NCBI GenBank assembly: GCA_001970955.1
Contig: MPUH01000039.1
Location: 79,463 to 143,462, forward strand
Origin: Stentor coeruleus
Taxonomy: Eukaryota > Ciliophora > Heterotrichea > Heterotrichida > Stentoridae
Length of the DNA: 64,000 nt
Reading direction: 5' to 3'
Shown in pieces: positions 39,990-50,666 of the stretch. Both the position numbers and the translations under genes were made by a program. Under the pieces are notes generated by a model that saw nothing but the letters and a program-made list of their open reading frames with translations, did not search any database and was not told the origin of the DNA. Within the stretch, counting starts at the first letter, position 1. Each line of letters begins with the position of its first letter.

Positions 39990-42900
39990 ATGTCTAATAT
40001 TGGATCTAGCAAAGGGCAAAAAAAACACTCTAAACCTTCATCAATTGAAAAGTCTTTACCCAAGCAAAGTTCTCAAAAGGAAAAATCGCCTTCTAAGCAA
40101 GAGAAGCAAGCAGTGAAAATTGCCCCTACAACTGAAAAGCTTCAAGTGCCAGGACAAGGACCCCAAAAGATAGAAAAAACTCCAACTCGCGAGAGATCAG
40201 CAGAAGTAAAATCATCTGGGGAAAAACTCCCTTTCCGAGCTTCATCTTCTCAAAGTCCTCTTAAGGAGGCTCCTCCTCCAGCTCCAGTTTTAAGAATATC
40301 TAGAGTCCAAGTTAGTTCTGAAAAGAATTATGATGTCTTAGAAAAATGCAAAGACTTTCTTAATCATGATAATAGACAAAAACTAACCCGCCTATGTGAA
40401 ATAGAGGATATAAGTAAAAACAAATTTATTCCTTTAATGACTTTTGGTAGAGTTCTAAGATACATAGGTTTTAGATTGTTATTTGATGAAATAAGACACT
40501 TTGTTTTACAGATGAACTTTTATTCAGAAACAACTGATAAAGTTTTTTATCTCAAATTAACAAGTACAGTCTTGAGAAAACTTTTTAGACCTAAACCTTA
40601 TCAAGTAATCCAAAAACCATCTCAAAATGCGGCAGCAACTCTTATACAAAAGTATTACTTGTCAAAAAAAAACTCTTGGGTACGTCCTGGGGTACGTAAT
40701 CCTGGAGTTGTCCTTAAAGAACTAGCAAAAAAACTCAATGAATGTAATAAACCTTTGTTAAGATGTTTTGAAGAAGCTGAAAGAAATCGTTGTGGGTTTA
40801 TAGAAACAAGTGATTTTGATATTATGTTACGTAATCATAAAGTTGAATGTAATTATGAAGAAGTCAAAGAAACTTTTAATTTTTTAGATACACGTAAAGC
40901 AGGGAAAGTCAATTATAACAATTTCATAACTGGTATTGAAGGTTATTTTTATTCTTTTGGTAAACCAGTTATACGTGGTGATATCAAGAAAAAGTTATCA
41001 GAAATCACTAAAACACTTAAAGGGATATTCAAAGAAACAGGCATACCATGTGAAATTATGTTTAAAGTCTTTGATAAAGATAATCGTGGGGTTGTTTCAT
41101 TTGACAACTTTTCATTTATTCTTTATAAAATTGGTGCTAAATACTCACAAACAGAAATGCGCCAATTATTTGAAATGGCAGATGCAGGTAAAGATGGTTA
41201 TTTATCTTTTATTGAGTTTGCTACTGTTTTTTATGATTTAAATGAATCTCCAGTTGATATACTCAATAGACTTGAAATGGAAGAAAAAATAAGAAAAGAA
41301 CTTGAAGCAAAAAGACTTGAAGAAGAGGAAAAAAGAAAAAAAGAAGAAGAGGAAGAAAAGAAAAAAAAAGATGAAGAAGACGCTATAAAAAAAGCTTTAG
41401 AAGAAGAAGAAAAAAAGAAAAAAGGCGAAAGTGGAGGAAAAGCTGGAAAAGGTAAAGGCGGTAAAGCTGGCAAAGGAAAAGCAGCAAAAACAGGAGGGGG
41501 AGAAAAAAAAGCAGGTGGTAAAAAAGGAAAAGAAGGTAAAGAAGGAAAAGCAAAAACCGGTAAAAAAGGTGGGAAAAAAGGTGCAGCCGAGCCCCCACCT
41601 CCACCACCTGAGCCAGTGATAGATGAAAAAGAAATAGCCGCAAGAGAATTCAGAGAGTTTATGAAATTAGAATATGTAGTCCCATTGATAAATACATCTT
41701 TAGTCCAAGCTGATTACATAATTTTAGCCCGTGCTGGTCAGAGTGCTTTAGAAAATCGACCAGTTACAAAATATTTTTATCCTTGGGTAACTGACTGGGA
41801 AAAAGTAATTGAAAACCCAATGTCACATACTCTTTGGGTCTCAGGAACACATGGTGCGGTTGGATATTTAGATGATCAAGGTGTATTGAATTCTCATAAT
41901 TTAATCTCAGGTGAAAAAACTTCTACTATGCATTTAGGAACTAAACCTCCATTTGAAAAAATACCTATACTTGGTGGAGCCTGTGATTCAAATCTAGGTC
42001 GTCTTTATATTTTAAATAAACAGTGGGTACTTGAAATTTGGGACTTTCATGAAAAATCTTCGGCTCCTATAAAAAGAGTGAAAGTCTTAAGTAAAATAGT
42101 TGGTTATGATTATGTACAGAAATATTTTGCTAATCCAAACAATAATCAATCACCTAATCTTATTCATCTAGGAAAATCAGGAGCTATTATTGTTAATAGC
42201 ACATGCGCAGATGGGTTTATTTACTGTTTTGAACCTATATCATTAACTTTACTTTGGCGTTCACGTTTGACTCTTGATGAAATTAAAATCCCAAAAAATG
42301 TCTGTAACGTTATTGAAGAATTTGAATTTTTTATATCAGAATGTGTTAAAAAAGGAATTACTGAAAAAGAACTTTATAATATTTTTGATATAAACAAAAC
42401 GTCAATTGTATCTAATGATGATTTTCAACAAATTATAAAAAAAAATAGTTTGCCTGTTAAAGATTCTCTAATGAAAATATTGTTCAAAGTTATCGACCCG
42501 AAATCTTTAGGGTTTATATACCTTGATAAGCTTTTTTATGGGAAATATCTTTTACGTCAAGAGTTTGTAAAGAGCGATTTAGATCAAATGATCCTTTTAC
42601 CAGAATGGGTTAATAATATTCATGCAAATGAAGCAGTTAAAGAATGTATGTGTAAAATTTCTCAAATCATGGAATCGAAAAATATAACTTCAGCAATTAT
42701 GATTGAAAAACTTAAAAACACTGAGGAAATACAACCTGAAAACATTGTTAATGAAGATGATTATGTTTCAATGGAAGCTTTTAAGAAAACATTAGAAGAA
42801 CTTTTAAAGCCAGAAATCAGTGATGCTGATTTTGAAATGGCTATTAAAATAGCAGATAGAGATAATTCAGGGAAAATCAATTATATTGACTTTATGGGAA

Positions 42901-45900
42901 ATATATCAAGTAAGAAATTAGCCCCAAGTAGTTTAAATCAATTAAATAGCCAAGAATTACCAAGAGATAGTTTAAAGTATGTCTTACATAAATCAATTGA
43001 ATTAGGGATCGATCTTTATAAACGATGCAAAGATCTTGATAGAAGTGCTAGTGGAACTTTACCTAAAGATGTATTTTCATCAATTCTTCTTATGTTACCA
43101 ATGGGAATCGATTCAGATACCCTTTCTATAATATTAGACCGTGATTTAACCTATAATTCAATTGGCCATGTGGATTATCTAGAAATTTTTGAAAGACAAG
43201 AATACTATAAATTACTTATTTCATCTAAACGTACAGATTTTCTTACCCCTCCAGTTCAAGAAGAAGCTGCAGTTATTCAAGATTTTGTTTATATGCAAGA
43301 ATTAAATTTAATTGCATTCGCTACAAATAATCCAGTATCATCAATAATTCATGTTAAAGATCTTCAAGGATCATTAGTTGCAAAACTTGTTGGGCATTTT
43401 AATAGCCAAGCTCCATTAATGCATTATATACAAGAATCTAATTGTTTAGTTACTGCAGAGACTAGACGATTAGAACCTTTAAATCCTTTTGAACCTGAAC
43501 TTCCTCCTTGTGAAATATTACTTTGGAATCTTCAACAAGATATTATTAATAAATTCAAATATCAGCCTTCTTGGATTATTAAACCATTTAAAAAAGTTCA
43601 TGCTCATAAAGGGACAATTAGAGATTTAGCATATTTACCTTTAACTCAAGTTGTTGCATCAATAGGTTCAGATGGGCTTTTAAAGCTATGGAACCCAACT
43701 GGAGTACCTTTTACTTTAGCTGAAGAAGAAAATTTACCTATATCATTAACTAATGGAGAAGAAAAATCTTCACAATATACTAAAAGTAATCAAATTATGG
43801 CTTGTGTTCGTATAGTATCTTTACTTAATGGTGAAAAGCTCAAATCTTGTGTTTATGAAAATGTTGAATGGTTATTGTGTATCACTTTTGATAAAGAGAA
43901 AAATGTATTTGCCATGAACTCTTCAGGGTTCCAAAGATTTTCTTTATGTGTTCCAGCAAAGCAACATGATTGGGAAATTCCAGAAAAAGTACATGACCAA
44001 GTTACTGATGTTTTTTGCAAATATAGGGCAAAAGCTCTTGATAATTTCTATAAAGGTGTAGAACCACGAGTTAATGAAATACTTAACAAAAGGAAATCAG
44101 AAAAAGAATATGAAAAAAAGATTGAAAATGCAGTAATGAAAAGTGTGATTTTTACTGAAAATTTCGATAAGATAATCCAAGTTCTTGAAAACTACCCTAA
44201 CAAAAAAAACAAAAGCTCAGTTTCAATAGAAGAATTTTACAATGCTTTAGTTAAATATGCAGGATTTCATTCAGTAACTTATTCTATGTTTGTTTTCCTT
44301 CTAAATGATATTCAAGAAAAGCACTTTGCTAGAAAAATCACTAATAAATCCGAAGCTGAAATTGTTTCTTTGATAAGAAGTCTTCAAGAATCTTCAGTTG
44401 TTATTTCAGAAGAAGCCAAAACAGAAGAAATTGATGTGGTTTCTTTACAGCAAAAAATATTTTCTTGTATTTGTAAAAACCTTCAAGATAAAGGTAAAAG
44501 CGCATTTGATATGTTATCTAAACTAGACTCAAATCAAGACAAAATGTTGAACTGTGATGAGTTTCTTGAATTCTTACATAAAATAGATCTGAACTTGCGT
44601 AAAACTGAAGCGGCTTGTATTATGAAGTGCTTAAATCTTCAAAGCAACACAACACTTAAAACTCAAGAACTGCAAAAAAGGTTAGAAGATTGTGGATACT
44701 CAGATCCTTATAATACTAATTTTTATGAGTATCTTTTCGAAGATCTTTCTGTGCAAAACTTCCTTAAAAAGTTTAAAAAGCAACATAAATTCAGGAATTA
44801 CTTCGAGTTTTTCAGTTATTTCGATGCAAACAACGATGGTTTTTTGCTACCAGAAGAAGTTTTAATAGGACTGCTTTCAGTTGACAGAAAAAACGCAGAA
44901 AGATTATACAACATCACAATTACAACAATGAAAAACGAAATAGAAACATGGAAACTTGCTGAGTTTTTTGAAGAAATCGAGAAAAAACAACTACTTTTAC
45001 CAAAAGTGACCCCAAATTATTCAGCAATGGAAATTTGTGTTAAAAAATACAATTCTCTTGAAGAACTTTCCAGAAGTACAAAAGAATTAAAACTAGCAAC
45101 TTCAAGTATATTTAAAGAAATAAACATTGGTATTGAAATCCATGCTAGAAAATATAGATTGATTCAAGGTATAAGACATATAAAGTCAGCAAAAATTATG
45201 TTTCAAGAAATGGTCGATAGTTTACTTTCAGTTTGTTTAGTAAGTTTGAATAAACTTATACCACATGGCTCAGAAGTTAAAACTGTGAAAAGTAGTGAAA
45301 ATTTTAATGAAGATGAAATAAAAATTCATGTTTATAAAAGTGATGATTTACAGATTGTATGGGAAAATACTCAAGAAATACGTGAAGGTGAAGGGAAGGT
45401 TATAACAAATTCAATTCCTGTCATGGCAATTGGATACTCCTCAAAGTTTATAGAAAAAGAAACAAAAGATCAAGATAGTCTAAGTAAAAGTTTAGAAAGA
45501 GAAATAAAAGCGAATATTTTCATTCAGAATCATTGCGAAAGTATTGCTAAGGTTTTAGGAACATTTGAACAAGTAAATGAAGAAGCTAAAGAAACTGTTG
45601 TTGTGATACAAAAAATCCATGGTCAATCAATAAAATATCTTATTAGCCATATAGGTGGTGTTCTCCATATCCCAATTATCAAGAAAATCAAAGCGACATC
45701 ATTACTTCTTAGTTATTGGGGACGTCAAATATTAAATTTACTTAAAGAACTCCATTCTTTAGGTTTTTGTGCTAATACTCTTTCAATTGATAATTTATAT
45801 ATATCTGATGATGGTAGTAAAATACTACTTAAACTAAAAGGACTTGGATTTTTAGATGGTGAAGGTAAAATTACTAATTCAATTGATTTAATCGCATTAG

Positions 45901-48900
45901 ACTCTTCAAGGAATATTTTCCTAAGTTCATTTGTAGCACCAGAATTTTTTATTGACTCATTAAAAACAGCATCTGTTGATGTGTGGAGTTTTGCAGTAGT
46001 CATGCTAAGTCTTATGTTTGGAGAAGAAATCAAAGGGTTTTTCAAAGCTTATCAGGATTGGTGTGCTAATAAATGTATAAATACTAAATTAGGCTCAGAA
46101 AACCTAAAACCATGCAAGAGTTTTTTTTATTCTCCTGTAGTTGACTTTGAAATAAAAGCAGGGAAACCATATAGAGTAGACCATAAAGAGTTGAACTTAT
46201 TAAAATCCTTACAAAAATCATCGTTTTCTGGATTGATATCAGATTTCAACACACAAAATGATGAGTCTGTTGAAATCAGCCAATTATTTAGAGCTTTAAT
46301 GCAAAAAGATGAAGATAAAGCTATTGAAAATAATGATATGGGGAAAATATTTGACTTGCTATCTTTATGTTTACAAGAAGATCCAAATAAACGACCCAGT
46401 ATAGAAAGTTTACTATCCAGCACTAGTTTTGCCTTAACAGAACCCCAAGAAAACCAAGCAAAAAGCTATGCGAAAATCATTTTTAAACATAAAAATCCTG
46501 AATTAGTTGTTTCTAAATTCATCACAGAAAAACTTGCGGATATTGAAAATAATTTTAATATTGGGAAAGTTGAAGAAACTCAAAACCTTCTACAAAATCT
46601 AACTGTAACTTTATTATCTTGTGAGGATAATGTGATTAAAGATACAATAAATGCTGTTAATTTATCAGATGTTCCAGCTGAAGAAAAAGAAATAATGATT
46701 AGTAGAAATTTGGTTTTTCCATCTACAGAGTTGTTTAATAAGTGTATTGATGATAAAGTGTTTTTGCGTATTTCAAGAATATCTTTGGAGTTTGCGATGA
46801 GAAATGAGTTTAAGATCCTTGAAACGTATACTTGTATGATCAAAAGCATACTAGAATATATCAACTCAGTAAAATTCCCTCTTTTAAAACATGCACACGC
46901 TATTTTAGAAGCTTTTCTCGTGTTGTATACAGGGAATCTGACACAAAATGAATGTGATGGGAGCATTCTCACACAAAGCTATTGGTTGCCAGAGCTTTTT
47001 ACAATCCTCTCTCCTCTATATAAAGAGTTTTTTACTGAAAACAGTCAAAGATACCCTGTTTTAAGTAAACTCATTAATTTCCATATCCATCCTGATTATT
47101 TTTCAGAACTCCAAATAATCCTTGAAAATTTATCCCTTCTTAAAAACCCTGAATCTAATTTATTCCAAAAAATAAACTCATTAAAAACATTAAAAAATAC
47201 TTTAGTCTCCAATAACGAACATAAACTTAAAGCAGCTTTTGATACTAAATTCCCTCAATTCATTGTAAGCCTCTTACAGGACAATGAAGGGAAAATCCGT
47301 TCTGAAGTTTTAGATATTTTCTATGAAATAAGTAAAAACTGTAGAGAACAATCCACATTTTATCCTGGTGAAGTGAAATCAAATAAAAAAGTAGAAGAAA
47401 TTGTCAATTATTTAGTTGTTTCTAATAATGAAGGTAGAGATATTGGTGGGATAAAATCTCAGTCAGCAATAATTGCAGTTGAAAAAATGCTTAAATTCAT
47501 ATCGGGTTGTTTTGAAAATGCAATTTTTATATACCCAATAGTTAGGATGATCAAACTTAAAAGTGAAACTGGGGAAAATAAAGAACAAGCATTGAAACTT
47601 TTAATCAACTGTTTACAAGGGAATGAAAAAACACAACAAGCTTGTTTATCACCAGTAACTGATTCTTTATCAATAATATGCACATCACTTACAAGCTTTG
47701 CCCGAAGTCTTGATGGAAAAGGAGGAAGAGGTAATGAAAACAGTATCCAATATCTTTTTGAAGAATTCCTATCAAGGGCAAGTCCTTTTATGCTAAAAAA
47801 TGTTAGACTTGCCCCAGGATTTGATATACTTTTGAAAGAAGAAGATTTGAGAATTCCAGATACTGTCACTTTATCAGCTCTTTTAAATTCAATACCAAAT
47901 AACATAGATATTGAATATGATCATTTATCTTTTATGCACAAATTGAAAAACTGGATGAAAGGAGTATATAAAAAAGATACACCTGATAGTACTGCTATAT
48001 GGAATGATATTCATGAATGTATCAACCATTTACAAGATCTTATAAATGCTTTCTGGGGAATTGTTGAAGCACAGTTTTCAAAAGGTAAAATGCAAAATAT
48101 ATCTCCTGAACAAAAACGACAGGTAAAAGCTAAAATAAGAGACATTTTAGAGTTTTTTGAGTGGATTATTGAAAACAATTTCGACTTTAATTGGTTTAAC
48201 AATGTAGACAACATGGAATGGGTAGTAGAAAAAAGCTTAAAATCCTTAGAACACTCAGGAAGTGACTATGAAGCATTTCCATTTGAAGAAGAAGGGATTT
48301 TATGTTTAAGAATACTTTGTAGACTCTTAAACCAACCAACTCTAGACTTTCTTTTTGAGAAAATTGTTTATGGAAAAGTATTTACAACACATATCAAAGC
48401 CCAATATGGAAAAATGAAGGAAATCATGATGAAAAATAACAATCCTTTACAAATTCTAGAACTTAATAGAGACCAAAGTAAAGTTCGTTTAGCTTCTTTT
48501 AATAGATTGCTTTACCATAATGCTCTTCGTCATCAATTAATTGAACATCATTTCTGTGAAGTTCTTGTAAGAGATTTCCTTGCTGATAAAAAACAACTGC
48601 AACTCAAACTTAACGACTACGTTCTTGAGTTTTTATCATTTTCTGAACTATTCCCAACTCGTCACGAAGCTCAAAAAATGATGAAAAAAATTTTCAAAGA
48701 AAGGGAAAATTGTCCTGAACTGTTTGAAAATTTAATAGACTGCATGCGAACTCATAAGACTATTCAAAATGAACTTAAAAACATACAAGATTCAAACCCT
48801 GTACTCAATACAAGTTCGATTGAGTTTTTACAAGAACTCATTCGACTAGCAGAAAATGAACTTTCCGGACTATTGGTTCAAGCAGAAGCAGCTAAAGCAC

Positions 48901-48983
48901 TTAAAGGGATTTTTGCTAGTAATTCAAAACTTCGAGGAGAATTCCCAAGTTTAGAAGAATACGCAAATAGATTATCTAACTAA
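39990..48983 (+). CDS. Giant EF-hand / WD40-like / pseudokinase / ARM-like protein (2997 residues)
   Basis: A single uninterrupted frame. Approximate order: disordered Pro/Ser/Lys start (1-110); EF-hand-like pairs (~260-415: DTRKAGKVNYNNF, DKDNRGVVSFDNF); Lys/Glu then Gly/Lys low complexity (~430-550); beta-propeller-like part (~570-765); more EF-hands (~800-1030; ADRDNSGKINYIDF is canonical); a second WD part (~1090-1320, DLAYLPLTQVVASIGSDGLL); EF-hands at ~1512 and ~1611 (DANNDGFLLPEE); a kinase fold (~1770-2150) with VAPEFF, VDVWSFAVVMLSLMFG and DPNKRPS but no VAIK Lys, HRD or DFG; then ~850 residues of ARM/HEAT-like helices. EF-hand plus WD40 recalls the ciliary WDR49/EFCAB8 (CFAP337) type. 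A Ca2+-sensing ciliary or cortical scaffold is my inference. Confidence 0.8.
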   Translation: MSNIGSSKGQKKHSKPSSIEKSLPKQSSQKEKSPSKQEKQAVKIAPTTEKLQVPGQGPQKIEKTPTRERSAEVKSSGEKLPFRASSSQSPLKEAPPPAPVLRISRVQVSSEKNYDVLEKCKDFLNHDNRQKLTRLCEIEDISKNKFIPLMTFGRVLRYIGFRLLFDEIRHFVLQMNFYSETTDKVFYLKLTSTVLRKLFRPKPYQVIQKPSQNAAATLIQKYYLSKKNSWVRPGVRNPGVVLKELAKKLNECNKPLLRCFEEAERNRCGFIETSDFDIMLRNHKVECNYEEVKETFNFLDTRKAGKVNYNNFITGIEGYFYSFGKPVIRGDIKKKLSEITKTLKGIFKETGIPCEIMFKVFDKDNRGVVSFDNFSFILYKIGAKYSQTEMRQLFEMADAGKDGYLSFIEFATVFYDLNESPVDILNRLEMEEKIRKELEAKRLEEEEKRKKEEEEEKKKKDEEDAIKKALEEEEKKKKGESGGKAGKGKGGKAGKGKAAKTGGGEKKAGGKKGKEGKEGKAKTGKKGGKKGAAEPPPPPPEPVIDEKEIAAREFREFMKLEYVVPLINTSLVQADYIILARAGQSALENRPVTKYFYPWVTDWEKVIENPMSHTLWVSGTHGAVGYLDDQGVLNSHNLISGEKTSTMHLGTKPPFEKIPILGGACDSNLGRLYILNKQWVLEIWDFHEKSSAPIKRVKVLSKIVGYDYVQKYFANPNNNQSPNLIHLGKSGAIIVNSTCADGFIYCFEPISLTLLWRSRLTLDEIKIPKNVCNVIEEFEFFISECVKKGITEKELYNIFDINKTSIVSNDDFQQIIKKNSLPVKDSLMKILFKVIDPKSLGFIYLDKLFYGKYLLRQEFVKSDLDQMILLPEWVNNIHANEAVKECMCKISQIMESKNITSAIMIEKLKNTEEIQPENIVNEDDYVSMEAFKKTLEELLKPEISDADFEMAIKIADRDNSGKINYIDFMGNISSKKLAPSSLNQLNSQELPRDSLKYVLHKSIELGIDLYKRCKDLDRSASGTLPKDVFSSILLMLPMGIDSDTLSIILDRDLTYNSIGHVDYLEIFERQEYYKLLISSKRTDFLTPPVQEEAAVIQDFVYMQELNLIAFATNNPVSSIIHVKDLQGSLVAKLVGHFNSQAPLMHYIQESNCLVTAETRRLEPLNPFEPELPPCEILLWNLQQDIINKFKYQPSWIIKPFKKVHAHKGTIRDLAYLPLTQVVASIGSDGLLKLWNPTGVPFTLAEEENLPISLTNGEEKSSQYTKSNQIMACVRIVSLLNGEKLKSCVYENVEWLLCITFDKEKNVFAMNSSGFQRFSLCVPAKQHDWEIPEKVHDQVTDVFCKYRAKALDNFYKGVEPRVNEILNKRKSEKEYEKKIENAVMKSVIFTENFDKIIQVLENYPNKKNKSSVSIEEFYNALVKYAGFHSVTYSMFVFLLNDIQEKHFARKITNKSEAEIVSLIRSLQESSVVISEEAKTEEIDVVSLQQKIFSCICKNLQDKGKSAFDMLSKLDSNQDKMLNCDEFLEFLHKIDLNLRKTEAACIMKCLNLQSNTTLKTQELQKRLEDCGYSDPYNTNFYEYLFEDLSVQNFLKKFKKQHKFRNYFEFFSYFDANNDGFLLPEEVLIGLLSVDRKNAERLYNITITTMKNEIETWKLAEFFEEIEKKQLLLPKVTPNYSAMEICVKKYNSLEELSRSTKELKLATSSIFKEINIGIEIHARKYRLIQGIRHIKSAKIMFQEMVDSLLSVCLVSLNKLIPHGSEVKTVKSSENFNEDEIKIHVYKSDDLQIVWENTQEIREGEGKVITNSIPVMAIGYSSKFIEKETKDQDSLSKSLEREIKANIFIQNHCESIAKVLGTFEQVNEEAKETVVVIQKIHGQSIKYLISHIGGVLHIPIIKKIKATSLLLSYWGRQILNLLKELHSLGFCANTLSIDNLYISDDGSKILLKLKGLGFLDGEGKITNSIDLIALDSSRNIFLSSFVAPEFFIDSLKTASVDVWSFAVVMLSLMFGEEIKGFFKAYQDWCANKCINTKLGSENLKPCKSFFYSPVVDFEIKAGKPYRVDHKELNLLKSLQKSSFSGLISDFNTQNDESVEISQLFRALMQKDEDKAIENNDMGKIFDLLSLCLQEDPNKRPSIESLLSSTSFALTEPQENQAKSYAKIIFKHKNPELVVSKFITEKLADIENNFNIGKVEETQNLLQNLTVTLLSCEDNVIKDTINAVNLSDVPAEEKEIMISRNLVFPSTELFNKCIDDKVFLRISRISLEFAMRNEFKILETYTCMIKSILEYINSVKFPLLKHAHAILEAFLVLYTGNLTQNECDGSILTQSYWLPELFTILSPLYKEFFTENSQRYPVLSKLINFHIHPDYFSELQIILENLSLLKNPESNLFQKINSLKTLKNTLVSNNEHKLKAAFDTKFPQFIVSLLQDNEGKIRSEVLDIFYEISKNCREQSTFYPGEVKSNKKVEEIVNYLVVSNNEGRDIGGIKSQSAIIAVEKMLKFISGCFENAIFIYPIVRMIKLKSETGENKEQALKLLINCLQGNEKTQQACLSPVTDSLSIICTSLTSFARSLDGKGGRGNENSIQYLFEEFLSRASPFMLKNVRLAPGFDILLKEEDLRIPDTVTLSALLNSIPNNIDIEYDHLSFMHKLKNWMKGVYKKDTPDSTAIWNDIHECINHLQDLINAFWGIVEAQFSKGKMQNISPEQKRQVKAKIRDILEFFEWIIENNFDFNWFNNVDNMEWVVEKSLKSLEHSGSDYEAFPFEEEGILCLRILCRLLNQPTLDFLFEKIVYGKVFTTHIKAQYGKMKEIMMKNNNPLQILELNRDQSKVRLASFNRLLYHNALRHQLIEHHFCEVLVRDFLADKKQLQLKLNDYVLEFLSFSELFPTRHEAQKMMKKIFKERENCPELFENLIDCMRTHKTIQNELKNIQDSNPVLNTSSIEFLQELIRLAENELSGLLVQAEAAKALKGIFASNSKLRGEFPSLEEYANRLSN

Positions 48984-49021
48984 TATCCTTAAATAGTAAA
49001 ATATGATGGAAGATATTGAAA

Positions 49022-49876
49022 ATGATAAAAAATGTACTAAGAAAATTTGTTGAATCAACCGATAGCACTAAACATGTTGATATCATTTCAGCCCTAGTCA
49101 CTCAGGTGTTAAAACATAGTTTATTAGAAACTTTGTATATATATAGTCACAATCAAAATCAGTATGGGTATATATTACAAGATAAAAATACTCAGAAAAT
49201 TATTGGTATAGATTGTGGGGATTATAAAACACAAAGATTCAATATTGAAGCTTTAATGAAAGAAACTGGAGGTGCGTTCACACATTTGTTCCTTACATCG
49301 AAAAACTCAGTAAGAAATGAAGGAGTAGATGAATGGTTAAAGATTCATCCTGAACTAAATTTAATCAAAGCGGGATCAAAAGAAGATGGACATATCGAAT
49401 TTATAGGGGATTTATGTATATTTTGTATGAGAACTCCAGGTCAAAATGATTTAGATACTTCATATATAATAACTGAAGCTAATGAACGTTCAACTAAAAC
49501 ACCTGTAGTTTTTACTGGTGATGTTTTACAAACTGGTGGATGTGGGAAATTTATAAATCCTTCACTTATGTATGAAAGTTTAAAAAAACTTAAAAGCCTT
49601 CCTAATGAAACTTTGATATTTCCAGGTGTTGAATCTGCAAATGAGAATTTGATGTTTAGTAAAATAATTGACCCGAATAATGAATTTGTTAAAAGCAAAT
49701 TAGAAGAAGTTAAGGGGCAGAAAGTAAAAAATATTGGCCAAGTTCTTTGTCAAGAAAGACTTTATAACCCTTTTTTGCGTTGTGACCAGCAATATTTTCT
49801 TAATCTGTTTGAGGTTAAAGACCCGATTTCTTGCTTTACAAAGATGAATAAGATGAAGGAGAAAATATTAGGTTAA
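49022..49876 (+). CDS. Glyoxalase II-like metallo-beta-lactamase-fold protein with lost metal site
   Basis: The frame opens at a TTG (49016); the ATG at 49022 gives 284 residues. The sequence follows hydroxyacylglutathione hydrolase throughout: YGYILQDKNTQKIIGIDCGD, VVFTGDVLQTGGCGKF, LMYESLKKLKSLPNETLIFP and the C-terminal glutathione-side motif NPFLRCDQQ. But the metal ligands are gone: THxHxDH is TSKNSVRN (92-99), the His of TPGHT is Asn (TPGQN), and the His of GHEY is Val (PGVES). Only the FTGD Asp (167) remains. It therefore cannot hold the usual Zn/Fe pair and should not hydrolyse lactoylglutathione. A binding or regulatory role is likely. Starts 38 bp after the giant gene, same strand. 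Confidence 0.8.
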   Translation: MIKNVLRKFVESTDSTKHVDIISALVTQVLKHSLLETLYIYSHNQNQYGYILQDKNTQKIIGIDCGDYKTQRFNIEALMKETGGAFTHLFLTSKNSVRNEGVDEWLKIHPELNLIKAGSKEDGHIEFIGDLCIFCMRTPGQNDLDTSYIITEANERSTKTPVVFTGDVLQTGGCGKFINPSLMYESLKKLKSLPNETLIFPGVESANENLMFSKIIDPNNEFVKSKLEEVKGQKVKNIGQVLCQERLYNPFLRCDQQYFLNLFEVKDPISCFTKMNKMKEKILG

Positions 49877-50666
49877 TAAATTCATTAAAATTTGCGTGAA
49901 ATAGGTTTTTGAGATTTGTATTGGGAAATTGCCGCAAAATCAGGATTTAAAGATTTTATTTAGAATTTTTGAGAGCGAGCTAGGAGAAATAAGGGAAAAT
50001 GCACTTTATTGAAGATCTCTGCTTAGATTATTTTAAATAAAGAATAATATGTGGTTGTATTATGTTTGAATTTATGTTTGATGTTAACATTAAAACTGAA
50101 TCCTAGATAGGTATGCATTATATTTCTAATTTCTAATACTATATGATTTTATATATCCATTCTTTTCTGTGAATGTATTGTAATCATACATATAGAATTA
50201 GAAACTCTTATTTAAAATACAACAAAATCAGATTTTACTCATAAAAATAATTTCTGAAGTGCATATTCCATTAAATCTTATATAAATCCTCCAACTATGA
50301 TAATAATTAGCNGAATGTATTGTAATCATACATATAGAATTAGAAACTCTTATTTAAAATACAACAAAATCAGATTATACTCATAAAAATAATTTCTGAA
50401 GTGCATATTCCATTAAATCTTATATAAATCCTCCAACTATGATAATAATTAGCCAAATCTTAAATAAAATACTCCACATATAAAAAGTAAAATACAAAAA
50501 GCCCTTCAATATCAAACCTCATTTCATTTTATAATTTTCTATCTTTTTAATTACCTAATTCACTATATCTACACTCAAGAAAATCCTTTTAAATCTTCTT
50601 TAATATTTGCAAACTTATTTTCTACCATTATATAGCCATAACACATAAAATCTCAAATTTTATCAC
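49877..50666. other. Intergenic region with a scaffold join
   Basis: G-rich plus strand just after the upstream gene (49880-50000), C-rich before the next (50440-50640). Contains the N at 50312 with a 141-bp duplication. No gene seen. Confidence 0.55.
50171..50453. repeat. 141-bp duplication across an N
   Basis: 50171-50311 recurs at 50313-50453 with one visible difference (gatttta versus gattata). N at 50312. Probable allelic contig-end overlap. Confidence 0.9.

Noticed and set aside
41231-41643. Three Ser/Phe- or Lys-rich frames over the giant gene hinge
   Set aside because: Shadows of the Lys/Glu repeat coding sequence.
45725-48214. Several minus-strand frames of 67-148 codons inside the giant gene
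   Set aside because: The plus frame is continuous over 2997 codons; antisense frames are by-products of its codon bias.
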